From Telmatospirillum siberiense (GTDB taxonomy: Bacteria > Pseudomonadota > Alphaproteobacteria > Rhodospirillales > Magnetospirillaceae): a stretch of 64,000 bases of DNA. Position numbers and translations under genes: made by a program. The stretch covers positions 1 to 64,000 of the forward strand of contig NZ_PIUM01000001.1 of the NCBI RefSeq assembly GCF_002845745.1, written 5' to 3'. The notes beneath the pieces are model-generated. The model searched no databases. It was not told the DNA's origin and saw only the letters and a list, made by a program, of their open reading frames with translations. Positions 25,469 to 33,904 of this stretch are shown here, piece after piece (the first letter of the stretch is position 1; each line of letters begins with the position of its first letter).

Positions 25469-26575
25469 ATGTCAAAAGTTCATCGGCTCGGAATCCTGAC
25501 CAGCGGCGGCGATTGCGCCGGGTTGAACGCGGCGATCCGCGCGGTTGCTCATCGCGCGGTCTATAGTTACGGCTGGACGGTGCACGGAATCAAGGACGGT
25601 ACGCTGGGTCTGATGAACCGTCCGATCGAATGCCAGGAATTGTCCCCCGACCTGTTCAAGGGCGATCTGCTGCGGATGGGTGGAACCATGTTGGGTACCA
25701 CGAATAAAGGTGATCCCTTCGCCTTTCCGATGCCCGATGGTTCGCTCAAGGATCGCTCCGGCGATTTCGTCGAGGGATTTCACATGCTGGGTCTCGATGC
25801 CCTGATCGTCATCGGTGGCGACGGATCCTTGAAGATTCTCGACAAACTGTGCAAGCAGGGCGGGGTGCCCATGGTGGGTATCCCCAAGACCATCGACAAC
25901 GACGTTCATCAGACGGAATTCGCCATCGGCTTCTCGACGGCGGTCAATGTCGTCGTCGACGCCCTCGATCGGTTGCAGCCGACTGCGGCCAGCCATCACC
26001 GGGTGATGATTCTCGAGGTGATGGGACGGGATGCCGGTCATATCGCCCTGTCCGGAGGAATTGCCGGTGGCGCCGACGTCATTCTCATTCCGGAAATTCC
26101 TTACAGTATGGACGGCATCGTGAAGCGGATCGAAGCGGTCAGCCGCGAGGGGCGCAGTCATGTGCTGGTCGTCATCGCCGAAGGCTGCAAGACGGAGGAC
26201 GGGGCGCCGCTCACCGTGGCGTGGAGCGGCAATCAGGCCCGTTATGGCGGCATCGGCCATTACCTGTCCGGCCGTATCGCCGAACGGGTCAAGGCGGAGG
26301 TGCGGGTCACCGTGCTGGGCCATGTGCAGCGGGGCGGACAGCCTTCCATGCAGGATCGTCTGCTGGCTTCGACGTTCGGCGTGCACGCCGTCGATCTGGT
26401 GGCCAAGGGCAAGTTCAACAGAATGGTCGCCTGGCAGGATCGCGGGGTCATCGACGTACCGATCTCCAAGGTGGTCGGCAGCGCCCGCAGCGTCGATCCC
26501 ACCGGTCCGGTGGTTCATACCGCCCGTGGTCTTGGGATCTATGTGGGAGAGGTTCCGGAGGAAGTCGACGGCTGA
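25469..26575 (+). CDS. 6-phosphofructokinase (ATP or PPi donor not certain)
   Basis: A 368-residue phosphofructokinase of the long, group III-like type that phosphorylates fructose 6-phosphate. Motifs are TSGGDCAGLNAAIRA (residues 11-25), VIGGDGSL (114-121), GIPKTIDND (137-145) and EVMGRDAGHIAL. The donor-specificity positions are mixed. Gly in GGDGS points to ATP, whereas Lys in PKTIDND is what PPi-dependent enzymes and some actinobacterial ATP enzymes have. ATG 25469 (MSKVHRLGILTSGG) is the family start; an open frame extends 25 codons upstream. Confidence 0.92.
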   Translation: MSKVHRLGILTSGGDCAGLNAAIRAVAHRAVYSYGWTVHGIKDGTLGLMNRPIECQELSPDLFKGDLLRMGGTMLGTTNKGDPFAFPMPDGSLKDRSGDFVEGFHMLGLDALIVIGGDGSLKILDKLCKQGGVPMVGIPKTIDNDVHQTEFAIGFSTAVNVVVDALDRLQPTAASHHRVMILEVMGRDAGHIALSGGIAGGADVILIPEIPYSMDGIVKRIEAVSREGRSHVLVVIAEGCKTEDGAPLTVAWSGNQARYGGIGHYLSGRIAERVKAEVRVTVLGHVQRGGQPSMQDRLLASTFGVHAVDLVAKGKFNRMVAWQDRGVIDVPISKVVGSARSVDPTGPVVHTARGLGIYVGEVPEEVDG

Positions 26576-26628
26576 CCTCGTCCTCCGGCGACGGTCACGC
26601 TGCCGGAGCCGAAGGTGCCCGTAAGGGA

Positions 26629-27405
26629 TCAGGGGCGGTCGCTTCCCAGTACAATGATGCGACCGACGCGCCGCGCCGCCATCATGTCCGCCGTCACGCG
26701 CCGGCGGACGGACGTCGCAACCGCCAGGCCGTTGGTTCCGGTTCTCTCGTGGATGGCCACCCGCTCGCAGATGGCCAGTCCGAGGGATTCTCGGGTTGCC
26801 GGCGCGGTATTGGCAAGATGGGCCGAGACACGGCATAAATAGTCCCGCTGGGCGATCGGATCGGACCCGTGATAATGGGCGATGGCCGATGCCATGTCTC
26901 CATATTGGCGACGCAGCGTATCGAGGTAAAGGGCCGCGTACCACACGTTGTAACGTGGGTGCAGCGCCCATTCGGGCTCGATGAAGCGATCCAGGTGATA
27001 TTGCATGTGGATCTGCATGCAGCCGACGGCGATATCGCGTCGCGGCCGTCCTTCCGCGTCGCGCAGATGGCCGGCCGCCGCCTGGTAGGATGGGGCGATG
27101 ACCGGTTGGCCGGCGATGTTGAGAGCCCACGGATAAGGTGCTCCCTCCTGCCCGCTTTCGGTGAGGGCGATCGCCTGAAGCAGGCCGGGTGGGAGATGGT
27201 AATACCGTTCAGCCGGCGGAATGAAGGGAAGGCAGCCCTCCTCCCAACCGACCACGGCGGCCCGCGCCGGGAGGCCCGCCGCGCAGGCGGCCGCCATCAG
27301 GAGCGCCGCGGAGAGGGCGTGACGCCACCGTCCGGTGGCGTGTTTCGGCGAACCTGTCCGGCCGTCCTGGTTGGGCGCTTGTCGCATGAGGCTTGCGGCG
27401 TTCAT
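26629..27405 (-). CDS. Exported lytic transglycosylase (SLT/VirB1-like)
   Basis: A 258-residue protein with a membrane/signal segment (HALSAALLMAAACAAGLPARA, about residues 29-49) and an SLT domain. The catalytic Glu lies in LLQAIALTESG (E83), followed by VGCMQIHMQYH and NVWYAALYLDTLRRQYGDMASAIAHYHG. Such enzymes cut peptidoglycan locally so that pili or secretion machines can cross the wall. It is divergent from the VirB6/TrbL-like cluster that begins at 27501, a typical position for a VirB1-type gene. The C-terminal 40 residues are basic and of unknown role. Confidence 0.85.
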   Translation of the reverse strand: MNAASLMRQAPNQDGRTGSPKHATGRWRHALSAALLMAAACAAGLPARAAVVGWEEGCLPFIPPAERYYHLPPGLLQAIALTESGQEGAPYPWALNIAGQPVIAPSYQAAAGHLRDAEGRPRRDIAVGCMQIHMQYHLDRFIEPEWALHPRYNVWYAALYLDTLRRQYGDMASAIAHYHGSDPIAQRDYLCRVSAHLANTAPATRESLGLAICERVAIHERTGTNGLAVATSVRRRVTADMMAARRVGRIIVLGSDRP

Positions 27406-27500
27406 GTGACAAATGTATCCAAAATGGAGAAATCGGTCTAGCGTCAAAATGGGGATCGCGGTAATATCGTCGGGTCGAGGTTTTGGCTGACAGGGACGAT

Positions 27501-27740
27501 ATGACGGCTTCCGACTGCTACACGATCATCGGGCGCTACGATGACACGGGGGAGACCACCATCGCGGTGCTCCCCTATGACGCCGCCAGCGGGGATCCCC
27601 ATGTGGCGGCGCTTCGCCATACGGCGGATTTGTCCGAACATGGGGAGTTCGAGGTGGTTGCCGTGCTGCGCGGTCGATGCGATGTGCTGGTCACCCAGCA
27701 GTCGCTGCGGCTGTTCGCCGAGCGGATCCTGGGCGCCTGA
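27501..27740 (+). CDS. Small protein of unknown function, first of a secretion-like cluster
   Basis: A 79-residue soluble protein beginning MTASDCYTIIGRYDDTGETT. It includes VLPYDAASGDPHVAALRHTA and ends CDVLVTQQSLRLFAERILGA. There is no signal peptide or membrane segment. I recognise no family. ATG 27501 has a weak GGGA upstream; a frame open to 27483 exists. The next gene starts 3 bp after its stop, which ties it to the two VirB6/TrbL-like genes. Confidence 0.65.
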   Translation: MTASDCYTIIGRYDDTGETTIAVLPYDAASGDPHVAALRHTADLSEHGEFEVVAVLRGRCDVLVTQQSLRLFAERILGA

Positions 27741-27743
27741 GCC

Positions 27744-27968
27744 ATGGACGCCAAAAACGCCGAGGATTTCGCAGATATCCCGCCCTTCCTCGTTGCCTCC
27801 AGGTGGCGGTGGCCCCTCCTTGCCGGCTCGGTCATCCTGGTCGCCAGCGACGGATTGTTCTGGCACGGCCTGCTGTTCGGCAGCCGGTTCTGGCACCTGT
27901 TCCTTTGGGTCTTGGTCGCGGTGGGATTTTCCGTGGGCGGCTATGCTTACTGGCGGAGGAGCCGTTGA
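27744..27968 (+). CDS. Small two-helix membrane protein
   Basis: A 74-residue protein with two hydrophobic helices (WPLLAGSVILVASDGLFWHG and WHLFLWVLVAVGFSVGGYAYW), a polar N-terminus and the end WRRSR. Its size and layout recall small inner-membrane subunits of type IV secretion systems (VirB3/IcmT-like), but there is no specific motif. It overlaps the start of the first VirB6/TrbL-like gene by one base. Confidence 0.65.
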   Translation: MDAKNAEDFADIPPFLVASRWRWPLLAGSVILVASDGLFWHGLLFGSRFWHLFLWVLVAVGFSVGGYAYWRRSR

Positions 27969-29302
27969 TGGGGAGACGCGGGGCGACTATCCGCAGCCTG
28001 GCGCTCGGCGTCCCGCTCGTCGCGACGGCCTCCCCGGCCCGGGCCGGGGACGTCCTCGACTGGGCCACCAACATCATGTCGAGTTGCTGGTCTTGCGACA
28101 GTCTCGGGCAGATCGTCAAGGTCGGCCTGGGCTTTTCGGAACAGGCCTTCACCGCCTTGGCCGGCCAGACGGTCAATTTGCTGGGCATTCTGATGGCGAT
28201 CTGGCTTCTGTTCTTCGCCGGCCGGATGTTCATGCCCTTCGGTATCGAAGGGGGGGCGGGCGCTCTTTGGAACAAGGGCGCGAAAAAGCTTCTGCAATTC
28301 GCCGTGGTGCTCGCCTTCCTTCAGGGAAGCCAGGCTTTCTGGAGTTATTTATTTCTGCCCGTGATGTCGTCGGGCATGGCTTTTTCGAAAACCATCGTGA
28401 CCTTGAGCGATGCCTTCGAGGTCGCCAGCGGGACCTCGGAAACCGGACCATCCGGCACGAACGCTTCGGCGGCTCAAGCCTATTGCTCGGATAACGGCTC
28501 CGGCGGCGGCGAGGGGGTCGACGGGGCCCTTGCCGTCATGGCCCAAATGAACTGTCCGTTGGCGACCATTCAAAGCCAGTTCGGCAAGGGGATGCTGATC
28601 GGCATCGCCCAGGTCGTCGGCGCGATCAAACAGGAACACTATCTGACCGCCCTTTCCTCGATCATCGGGGGATTGCTGCTGATCGGGGTCTATTTCTACG
28701 GTCTTCTCATGTTTCCCATTTTTTTGATCGACGTGCTGATGCGGGTCACCATCATGACCACCATCGCTCCGCTCGCCCTCGCGGCCTCGCTGTTCGAACC
28801 GACCCGCTCCTTCGCGCAGAAGGTCGTATGGCAGGTCGCGCATGCCGCCCTGACTTTGGTCTTTACCTCGATCGTCGGTGGAATCGGCAAGGCGACGCTG
28901 GCTTACGTCTTCAGCAATTTGAAAGTCGATGGCGCCGCCGCGGGGGCCCGCGACTGGAGTACGCTCATTCAAATATTGGAAAATCAGAAAACCCCGGAGG
29001 GCGCCGACTTCTACATCGATCTGCGGACCATGGCCTTCTACCAATTGCTGGGGGTGGGCGTCATTCTCATCTTCATGTTGCGTCAGGCCAACAGGATGGC
29101 GGCGGAATTCACCGGCGCCGGCGGGTCTGATTTTTCCGGAACGCTCGCCGGTGTGGCGCAGGGCATCAATGGCGCGGCGCAACTGGGCGGAAGTTCCGTC
29201 AGGCAGGTGATGCGGCTCGGCGGCGGCGGCCGGGTTTCCGGCGGTACGATGGCGGGAAAGGTGTCGGGAAGCGGGGACGGCGGGACGGCGGGAGGCGCCT
29301 GA
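27968..29302 (+). CDS. VirB6/TrbL-like polytopic membrane protein, paralogue 1
   Basis: A 444-residue protein. A signal-like segment (SLALGVPLVATASPARA) is followed by WATNIMSSCWSCDSLG, then about six to seven membrane segments: GILMAIWLLFFAGRMFMPFG, LLQFAVVLAFLQGSQAFW, SSIIGGLLLIGVYFYGLLMF and others. A conserved APLALAASLFEPTRSFAQK loop and a Gly/Ser-rich C-terminal tail (from about residue 385) are present. This layout is that of VirB6/TrbL channel-forming subunits of type IV secretion. The next gene encodes a clear paralogue with the same CWxCD and MPFG/LPFG signatures. Confidence 0.75.
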   Translation: MGRRGATIRSLALGVPLVATASPARAGDVLDWATNIMSSCWSCDSLGQIVKVGLGFSEQAFTALAGQTVNLLGILMAIWLLFFAGRMFMPFGIEGGAGALWNKGAKKLLQFAVVLAFLQGSQAFWSYLFLPVMSSGMAFSKTIVTLSDAFEVASGTSETGPSGTNASAAQAYCSDNGSGGGEGVDGALAVMAQMNCPLATIQSQFGKGMLIGIAQVVGAIKQEHYLTALSSIIGGLLLIGVYFYGLLMFPIFLIDVLMRVTIMTTIAPLALAASLFEPTRSFAQKVVWQVAHAALTLVFTSIVGGIGKATLAYVFSNLKVDGAAAGARDWSTLIQILENQKTPEGADFYIDLRTMAFYQLLGVGVILIFMLRQANRMAAEFTGAGGSDFSGTLAGVAQGINGAAQLGGSSVRQVMRLGGGGRVSGGTMAGKVSGSGDGGTAGGA

Positions 29303-30676
29303 ATGACGGGGCCGTCGGTGCGGAGCGTCGGTTGGCTGATCGCCGTGCTGTCGTGGTCCGCGCCGGCCATGGCGAGCGATGTGGAGGATCTTTACGGTCG
29401 TCTGGCTGGGGGATGCTGGGCCTGCGACGTGCTTTTACAGTCGGGAACGATTGGCCTCGACCTCGCGCAGCAGACCTTCGATGCCGTCGCCGGACAACTC
29501 GCCTCCTTGCTGGGAATGCTGATGGCGCTTTGGCTGCTTTTTCTGGCCGGGCGGATTTTCCTGCCTTTCGGACCCGGGGAGGCTCCCGCCGCCCTGGGAA
29601 ACCGCGGAGCCCGCAAGCTGGCGGCATTGGCCCTGGTCCTCGGCTTCCTGCAAAGCAGTCAACTGCTCTGGGACTATTTGTTCATGCCGGTTTTTTCGAC
29701 CGGAACCTCCCTGGCGGTTTTGCTGCTTTCCCTGTCCACGGGGCAGTCATGCCCCGTGGTCTCCATCGCGCCCGGCATTGCCGGGGCGGAAGCGGCCCTC
29801 GACGGGATGCGCTGTCCGCTTTCGCTGATCCAGGACGTTTTCACCCGGGGAATGTTGACCGGCGTCGCCATGATCATGGGGGCGGCCTGGCATAGCTGGC
29901 TCGACTTCTTGAAGTTCTGGTCGTGGCCGGCCCAGATTCTGCAGATGCTCTCCGGCGTGCTGATGGCGTTGGTTTATGCCTTCGGCTTTCTGATGTTTCC
30001 CCTTTTTTTTCTGGATGCGGTGCTACGGGCCGCGATCATCACCATCCTGGCGCCCTTCGCCGCGGCCTTTTCGCTGTTTTCTCCGACGCGAAAAATGACC
30101 GAGAAGGCGTTGTGGGGCTTGATCCAGGTGGCGCTGACCATGGTTTTTTCCGCGGTGGCCACCGGATTGGCGGTCCAGGGGCTTGCCGGCATCTATGCCA
30201 CTCTTCCCACCTCCGACGGGGTGCCCCCCGCCGGTTGGCCGGAATTGATCGCCGCGCTGGAGGCGGGCCGTCTGCAACTAAGTCTGGCCCAGCGGTCCTA
30301 TTGGACGATGTTGGGAATGGGAGTCATGGCGCTTTTCATGATTCGCGCCGCCGCGGATATGGCCTCGGCGTTATGCGGGGTTTCGGCCGGAAATTTCACC
30401 GGGGCCACGGCGGCCCTTGCCGAAATGGCGGGGGGTGGCGTAACGGTCGCGGTGAAAACGGTGCGCCTGGGGTGGCAAGTGGTCCAGATTCCCCTGGCCT
30501 ATCCAGCCAGGGGGGCGTCGCACTTGGCGCGCGCGGCGACAGGGCCGGTGCGGCAAGCCATCGGCAAGGCGATAAAGCGGATGACGGGGCGCGACGGGGT
30601 GTCACTCCGAGAGTCCTCATTGGCGGAAAAAGTGAGCGGGCTCGCCGCCGGGAGAGGGGAGGGGAGGGGAGCTTAA
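29303..30676 (+). CDS. VirB6/TrbL-like polytopic membrane protein, paralogue 2
   Basis: A 457-residue paralogue of the preceding protein, starting immediately after its stop codon. A signal-like N-terminus (LIAVLSWSAPAMASD) is followed by LAGGCWACDVLLQSG, MLMALWLLFLAGRIFLPFG, LALVLGFLQSSQLLWDYLF, GFLMFPLFFLDAVLRAAI and ILAPFAAAFSLFSPTRKMTE, which match segment by segment. The C-terminal tail is basic rather than Gly-rich. Tandem VirB6 paralogues occur in some T4SS (for example Rickettsiales). Its cargo is unknown. No relaxase or VirD4-like gene is adjacent. Confidence 0.75.
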   Translation: MTGPSVRSVGWLIAVLSWSAPAMASDVEDLYGRLAGGCWACDVLLQSGTIGLDLAQQTFDAVAGQLASLLGMLMALWLLFLAGRIFLPFGPGEAPAALGNRGARKLAALALVLGFLQSSQLLWDYLFMPVFSTGTSLAVLLLSLSTGQSCPVVSIAPGIAGAEAALDGMRCPLSLIQDVFTRGMLTGVAMIMGAAWHSWLDFLKFWSWPAQILQMLSGVLMALVYAFGFLMFPLFFLDAVLRAAIITILAPFAAAFSLFSPTRKMTEKALWGLIQVALTMVFSAVATGLAVQGLAGIYATLPTSDGVPPAGWPELIAALEAGRLQLSLAQRSYWTMLGMGVMALFMIRAAADMASALCGVSAGNFTGATAALAEMAGGGVTVAVKTVRLGWQVVQIPLAYPARGASHLARAATGPVRQAIGKAIKRMTGRDGVSLRESSLAEKVSGLAAGRGEGRGA

Positions 30677-30732
30677 CCGGCATTGTCCGGCGGGCGGTGG
30701 GGGTGTAGCCTTCCCTCGCTGGAGGTGTTCGC

Positions 30733-31071
30733 ATGAAACGCGTCATGCTGACCGTGGGCTATGGCCTGATCCTTTTTTCCCTTCTTGGCGTGGTGACGGC
30801 GAGAGCTGCGGACCTGTTCGACGCGATCCCGGATGAGGGCGCGGTCAAGGCCGAGACGGGAACCACCCGGAATGATCGCGCGAAGGAGCCGGTGAGCCGT
30901 GACGACGCCTCCCCGGACACCCGTTTCAACATCGAGTCCTCCATGACCTATGGCGTGATGACGCGGATCGGTAATCGGCCTTTTCCCGGCCATTACGGCG
31001 ACGCGGGCCGTTTCGTCGACTTCGATCTCCAAATATCGGCCGAGGTCCGTCCCGGGTCTGGTGATAAATAA
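30733..31071 (+). CDS. Small exported protein, last gene of secretion-like cluster
   Basis: A 112-residue protein with a clear signal peptide (MLTVGYGLILFSLLGVVTARA). The mature part is short and polar and contains FNIESSMTYGVMTRIGN and a terminal VDFDLQISAEVRPGSG. GGAGGTG lies at ideal distance from ATG 30733. It is 56 bp after the second VirB6-like gene and in the same direction. I recognise no family; a small periplasmic accessory is an inference. Confidence 0.7.
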   Translation: MKRVMLTVGYGLILFSLLGVVTARAADLFDAIPDEGAVKAETGTTRNDRAKEPVSRDDASPDTRFNIESSMTYGVMTRIGNRPFPGHYGDAGRFVDFDLQISAEVRPGSGDK

Positions 31072-31281
31072 GGGGCTGTCGGGCGATTATCGAATTGGCG
31101 GGCTCGGGAGACGCTCGGGCTGAACGGCCTCTTCGGTGTGAAAAATTCATCGGCGAAACGGGCGATTGGGCCGTTGACAGGACCCGGGGTGTTGCGTATG
31201 TTCGCCGCCTCCGGAAGGCGCGGTGTGGGTTTATTCCCAGTCGCTGTGGTCTTCCCCCAGAGTCTTTAAGGAACGAGGGCT

Positions 31282-31407
31282 ATGAAAGTTCGCAACTCCC
31301 TGAAGTCGGCCAAGCTGCGCGACAAGAACTGCCGGGTGGTCCGTCGGAAGGGCCGCGTCTATGTGATCAACAAGACGAACCCGCGCTTCAAGGCCCGCCA
31401 GGGCTGA
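31282..31407 (+). CDS. rpmJ: 50S ribosomal protein bL36
   Basis: A 41-residue basic protein ([16 protein letters not shown], then [20 protein letters not shown] and KARQG). It has a single cysteine and so lacks the zinc-binding CxxC form, which is usual for the alphaproteobacterial bL36. AAGGAACGAGG lies upstream of the ATG. A strong hairpin terminator follows 56 bp after the stop. Confidence 0.95.
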   Translation: MKVRNSLKSAKLRDKNCRVVRRKGRVYVINKTNPRFKARQG

Positions 31408-31462
31408 TTCGAGGCTCGCGCCGAAAGGCGCGGTCAGAATCGTCTTAGGTTAGACTTTATAA

Positions 31463-31499
31463 GCGAAGGGCCGCATGGCAGTGCGGCCCTTCGCTTTTT
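31463..31499 (+). terminator. Terminator between rpmJ and pyk
   Basis: GCGAAGGGCCGCA (31463-31475) pairs perfectly with TGCGGCCCTTCGC (31482-31494), with a six-base loop, followed by TTTTT. It is placed to stop rpmJ and, less strongly, the convergent pyk transcript. Confidence 0.9.
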
Positions 31500-31563
31500 C
31501 GCGTTCGCCAAGGCCAGTGGAGCCGTCGGGGCAATCGGATGCACCGATTGCCCCGGGGAAGAG

Positions 31564-32985
31564 TCATTGCTCTTCGACCACGGCCACGCGAAGGATGTTG
31601 GTGGTCCCCGGCGTGCCGAAGGGGACCCCCGCTGTGATAACGATCTGCTCCTTCCATTGGGCGAAATCCTGCTCCTGGGCGACACGGATGGCGAGGGCGA
31701 CCATTTCCCCAAAACTGTGGATGTCGGGGGCGACGACGCCGTAGCTGCCCCAGACGATGGCCATCTGGCGGGCCACCGTGACATTGGTCGTCAGGCAGAG
31801 GATGGGGACGTCGGGGCGCTCGCGGGCGGCGCGGAGCGTCGTCGAGCCGGATGAGGTATAGGTTACCACGGCGCCCACCGCCAGAGTATGGGCGACCTGG
31901 CGGGCGGCGGCGCTGATGGCGTCGCGGGTGGTGCCGGTCGGCGTCGGCCGCGAAGCGTCGCGGATGATCTTGTATTGCTCGTCGCCTTCGACGCGATCGA
32001 TGATGCGGTCCATGATGGTCACCGCATCCAGCGGATAATCACCGGCGGCGGTTTCCGCCGACAGCATCACGGCGTCCGCGCCGTCATAGACGGCGGTGGC
32101 CACGTCGGAGGCTTCCGCCCGGGTGGGCGCCGGGGCATGGATCATGGAATCCAGCATCTGCGTGGCGACCACCACCGGCTTTCCGGCTTCGCGGGCCGCC
32201 CGGATAATCCGCTTCTGGAGGATCGGCACCGTTTCGGGGGGACATTCGACGCCCAGGTCGCCACGGGCCACCATGATGCCGTCGGATAATTCGATGATCG
32301 CGGCCAGATGATCAATGGCGGCGGGTTTTTCCAGCTTGCTGATGATGCGGACACGGTCTCCGACCAGGCGTTTGATCTCCTGGACGTCTTCCGGCCGTTG
32401 GACGAAGGACAGGGCCAGCCAGTCGACACCCATTTCGAGGGCGTAGGCCAGGTCCACCTTGTCCTTGTCGGTCAGGGGGGAAAGGGGGAGCACCACGTTG
32501 GGAACGTTCACCCCTTTGTGATTGGAGAGATCCCCTCCGGTGATGACCACGGTTTCGGCGAAATCGGCCCCATGCTGTTCGACGCGCAGCCGCATGCGTC
32601 CGTCATCGAGCAGGAGCTCGGTGCCGGCGCGCAGGGCGGCGAAGACCTCGGGATGGGGGAGACTGACCCGATGCTCGTCTCCCAGAGCGTCATCAAGGTC
32701 CAGGCGGAAATGCTGCCCACTCGGCAGATGCACCTTGCCGGCGGTGAAGTTTCCGACTCTCAGTTTCGGTCCTTGCAGATCGGCGACGATGCCGATGGGG
32801 CGGCCTTGGGTTTTCTCGACCTGCCGGATGATGTCGTAACGCTGTTGCTGCTCGGCATGCGTGCCGTGGCTGAAATTCAGACGGAAGGCGTCGGCCCCGG
32901 CCTTGAACAGGGCTTCGATCATTTCGGGGGAGGAGCTTGCAGGCCCCAGGGTGGCGAGGATTTTGGCGTTTCGACTTCTTTTCAT
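31564..32985 (-). CDS. pyk: Pyruvate kinase
   Basis: A 473-residue glycolytic enzyme converting phosphoenolpyruvate and ADP to pyruvate and ATP. It shows RNAKILATLGPASSSPEMI, FRLNFSHGTH, IVADLQGPKLRVG, the lysine motif IISKLEKPAAIDHL, the signature VARGDLGVECP and the TRAEASDVATAVYDGADAVMLSAETA block. ATG 32985 begins the family N-terminus MKRSRNAK; a longer open frame upstream has no support. The 265-bp gap before the divergent gene at 33251 must hold the promoters; I see no other feature in it. Confidence 0.97.
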   Translation of the reverse strand: MKRSRNAKILATLGPASSSPEMIEALFKAGADAFRLNFSHGTHAEQQQRYDIIRQVEKTQGRPIGIVADLQGPKLRVGNFTAGKVHLPSGQHFRLDLDDALGDEHRVSLPHPEVFAALRAGTELLLDDGRMRLRVEQHGADFAETVVITGGDLSNHKGVNVPNVVLPLSPLTDKDKVDLAYALEMGVDWLALSFVQRPEDVQEIKRLVGDRVRIISKLEKPAAIDHLAAIIELSDGIMVARGDLGVECPPETVPILQKRIIRAAREAGKPVVVATQMLDSMIHAPAPTRAEASDVATAVYDGADAVMLSAETAAGDYPLDAVTIMDRIIDRVEGDEQYKIIRDASRPTPTGTTRDAISAAARQVAHTLAVGAVVTYTSSGSTTLRAARERPDVPILCLTTNVTVARQMAIVWGSYGVVAPDIHSFGEMVALAIRVAQEQDFAQWKEQIVITAGVPFGTPGTTNILRVAVVEEQ

Positions 32986-33250
32986 GGAGTTCCCAGCCTT
33001 TCTGCCGTCGAACGAATCTTTCGTGCTGTCAGTCAATGGATATTGGCTGTCTCGCGACCAGCGGCCAGCACTCCTTTGAGACTTATTTTGTGACATCTTT
33101 GACGTCGAGGCGACACAACTTTCCATGACAGTCTCACCGGCGTGGCAATAAGCCGCTCCGCTTTCATTCTGCGGTTGGGTTGTGTGAAGTTCTCTGCCTC
33201 TGTTAGACTCTAAGACGTCGTCGGAGATATCCTATCGGGACGGGTCGTTC

Positions 33251-33856
33251 ATGCGCTTTCCTTCACTTTTCTGTTTAGCCTCGTTCCTGATCCTGGGGAT
33301 GATCTCTCCGGCCCGGGCCGATGACGTCGCGGTCCAGATCGAGGCCGCCCGTGCCGCTTACGGCAAGGGGGACCCGTTGCACGCTCTCGCCGCGTTGCAA
33401 GCGGCCACTCTCCAACTCAACCAGAATCTGGTCGGGCAATTCGGCAAGTTGTTGCCGGTGGCGCCGCGCGGCTGGGTGAGCTCGGCTCCGGAACTGCAGG
33501 CTTTGGACGGGGCGGGAGGCGGGTTGGAGGTCACCGAGGCCTACAGCAAGGGCGAGGCGACGCTGAACGTCTCGCTGATCATCGACAATCCCGCGGTGGC
33601 CTCGTCCATGGCGATGGTTCAGGAGGCGTCGCGGCAGTCCCTCCGGCCCGGCTGGTCGAAGGTCAAGTTGGGAACCGACGACGCCGTGCTGCGCTTCGAT
33701 CCGCAGACGCGGGCCGGCGAGGTGGTGATGGTCATTGGGGACCGCGCCCTTCTGCAGATAGAAGGCAATGAGATCACCAAGGACGACGTCTTGCTGGAGG
33801 CGGCACGCGGGTGGAACCTCGGTGCCCTTAGAAAATTGATCGGTATCGGTTCGTAA
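33251..33856 (+). CDS. Exported protein of unknown function
   Basis: A 201-residue protein with a signal peptide (LFCLASFLILGMISPARA, cleaved before DDVAVQ). The mature part begins with a helical region (AARAAYGKGDPLHALAALQAA), followed by LLPVAPRGWVSSAPELQ, NVSLIIDNPAVASSMAMVQ and VVMVIGDRALLQIEGNEI. The pattern is like small periplasmic proteins of DUF-type families in proteobacteria. Function is not assignable. It is monocistronic. Confidence 0.75.
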   Translation: MRFPSLFCLASFLILGMISPARADDVAVQIEAARAAYGKGDPLHALAALQAATLQLNQNLVGQFGKLLPVAPRGWVSSAPELQALDGAGGGLEVTEAYSKGEATLNVSLIIDNPAVASSMAMVQEASRQSLRPGWSKVKLGTDDAVLRFDPQTRAGEVVMVIGDRALLQIEGNEITKDDVLLEAARGWNLGALRKLIGIGS

Positions 33857-33904
33857 ACCGATGGGTGGATGGTCGGAGAACCGGCCATCCACCGGCCCCT
33901 GCGG

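Noticed and set aside
26629-31071. Integrated conjugative element or prophage at the secretion-like cluster
   Set aside because: No integrase, relaxase, excisionase, att-like direct repeats or flanking tRNA are visible, and base composition matches the neighbours.
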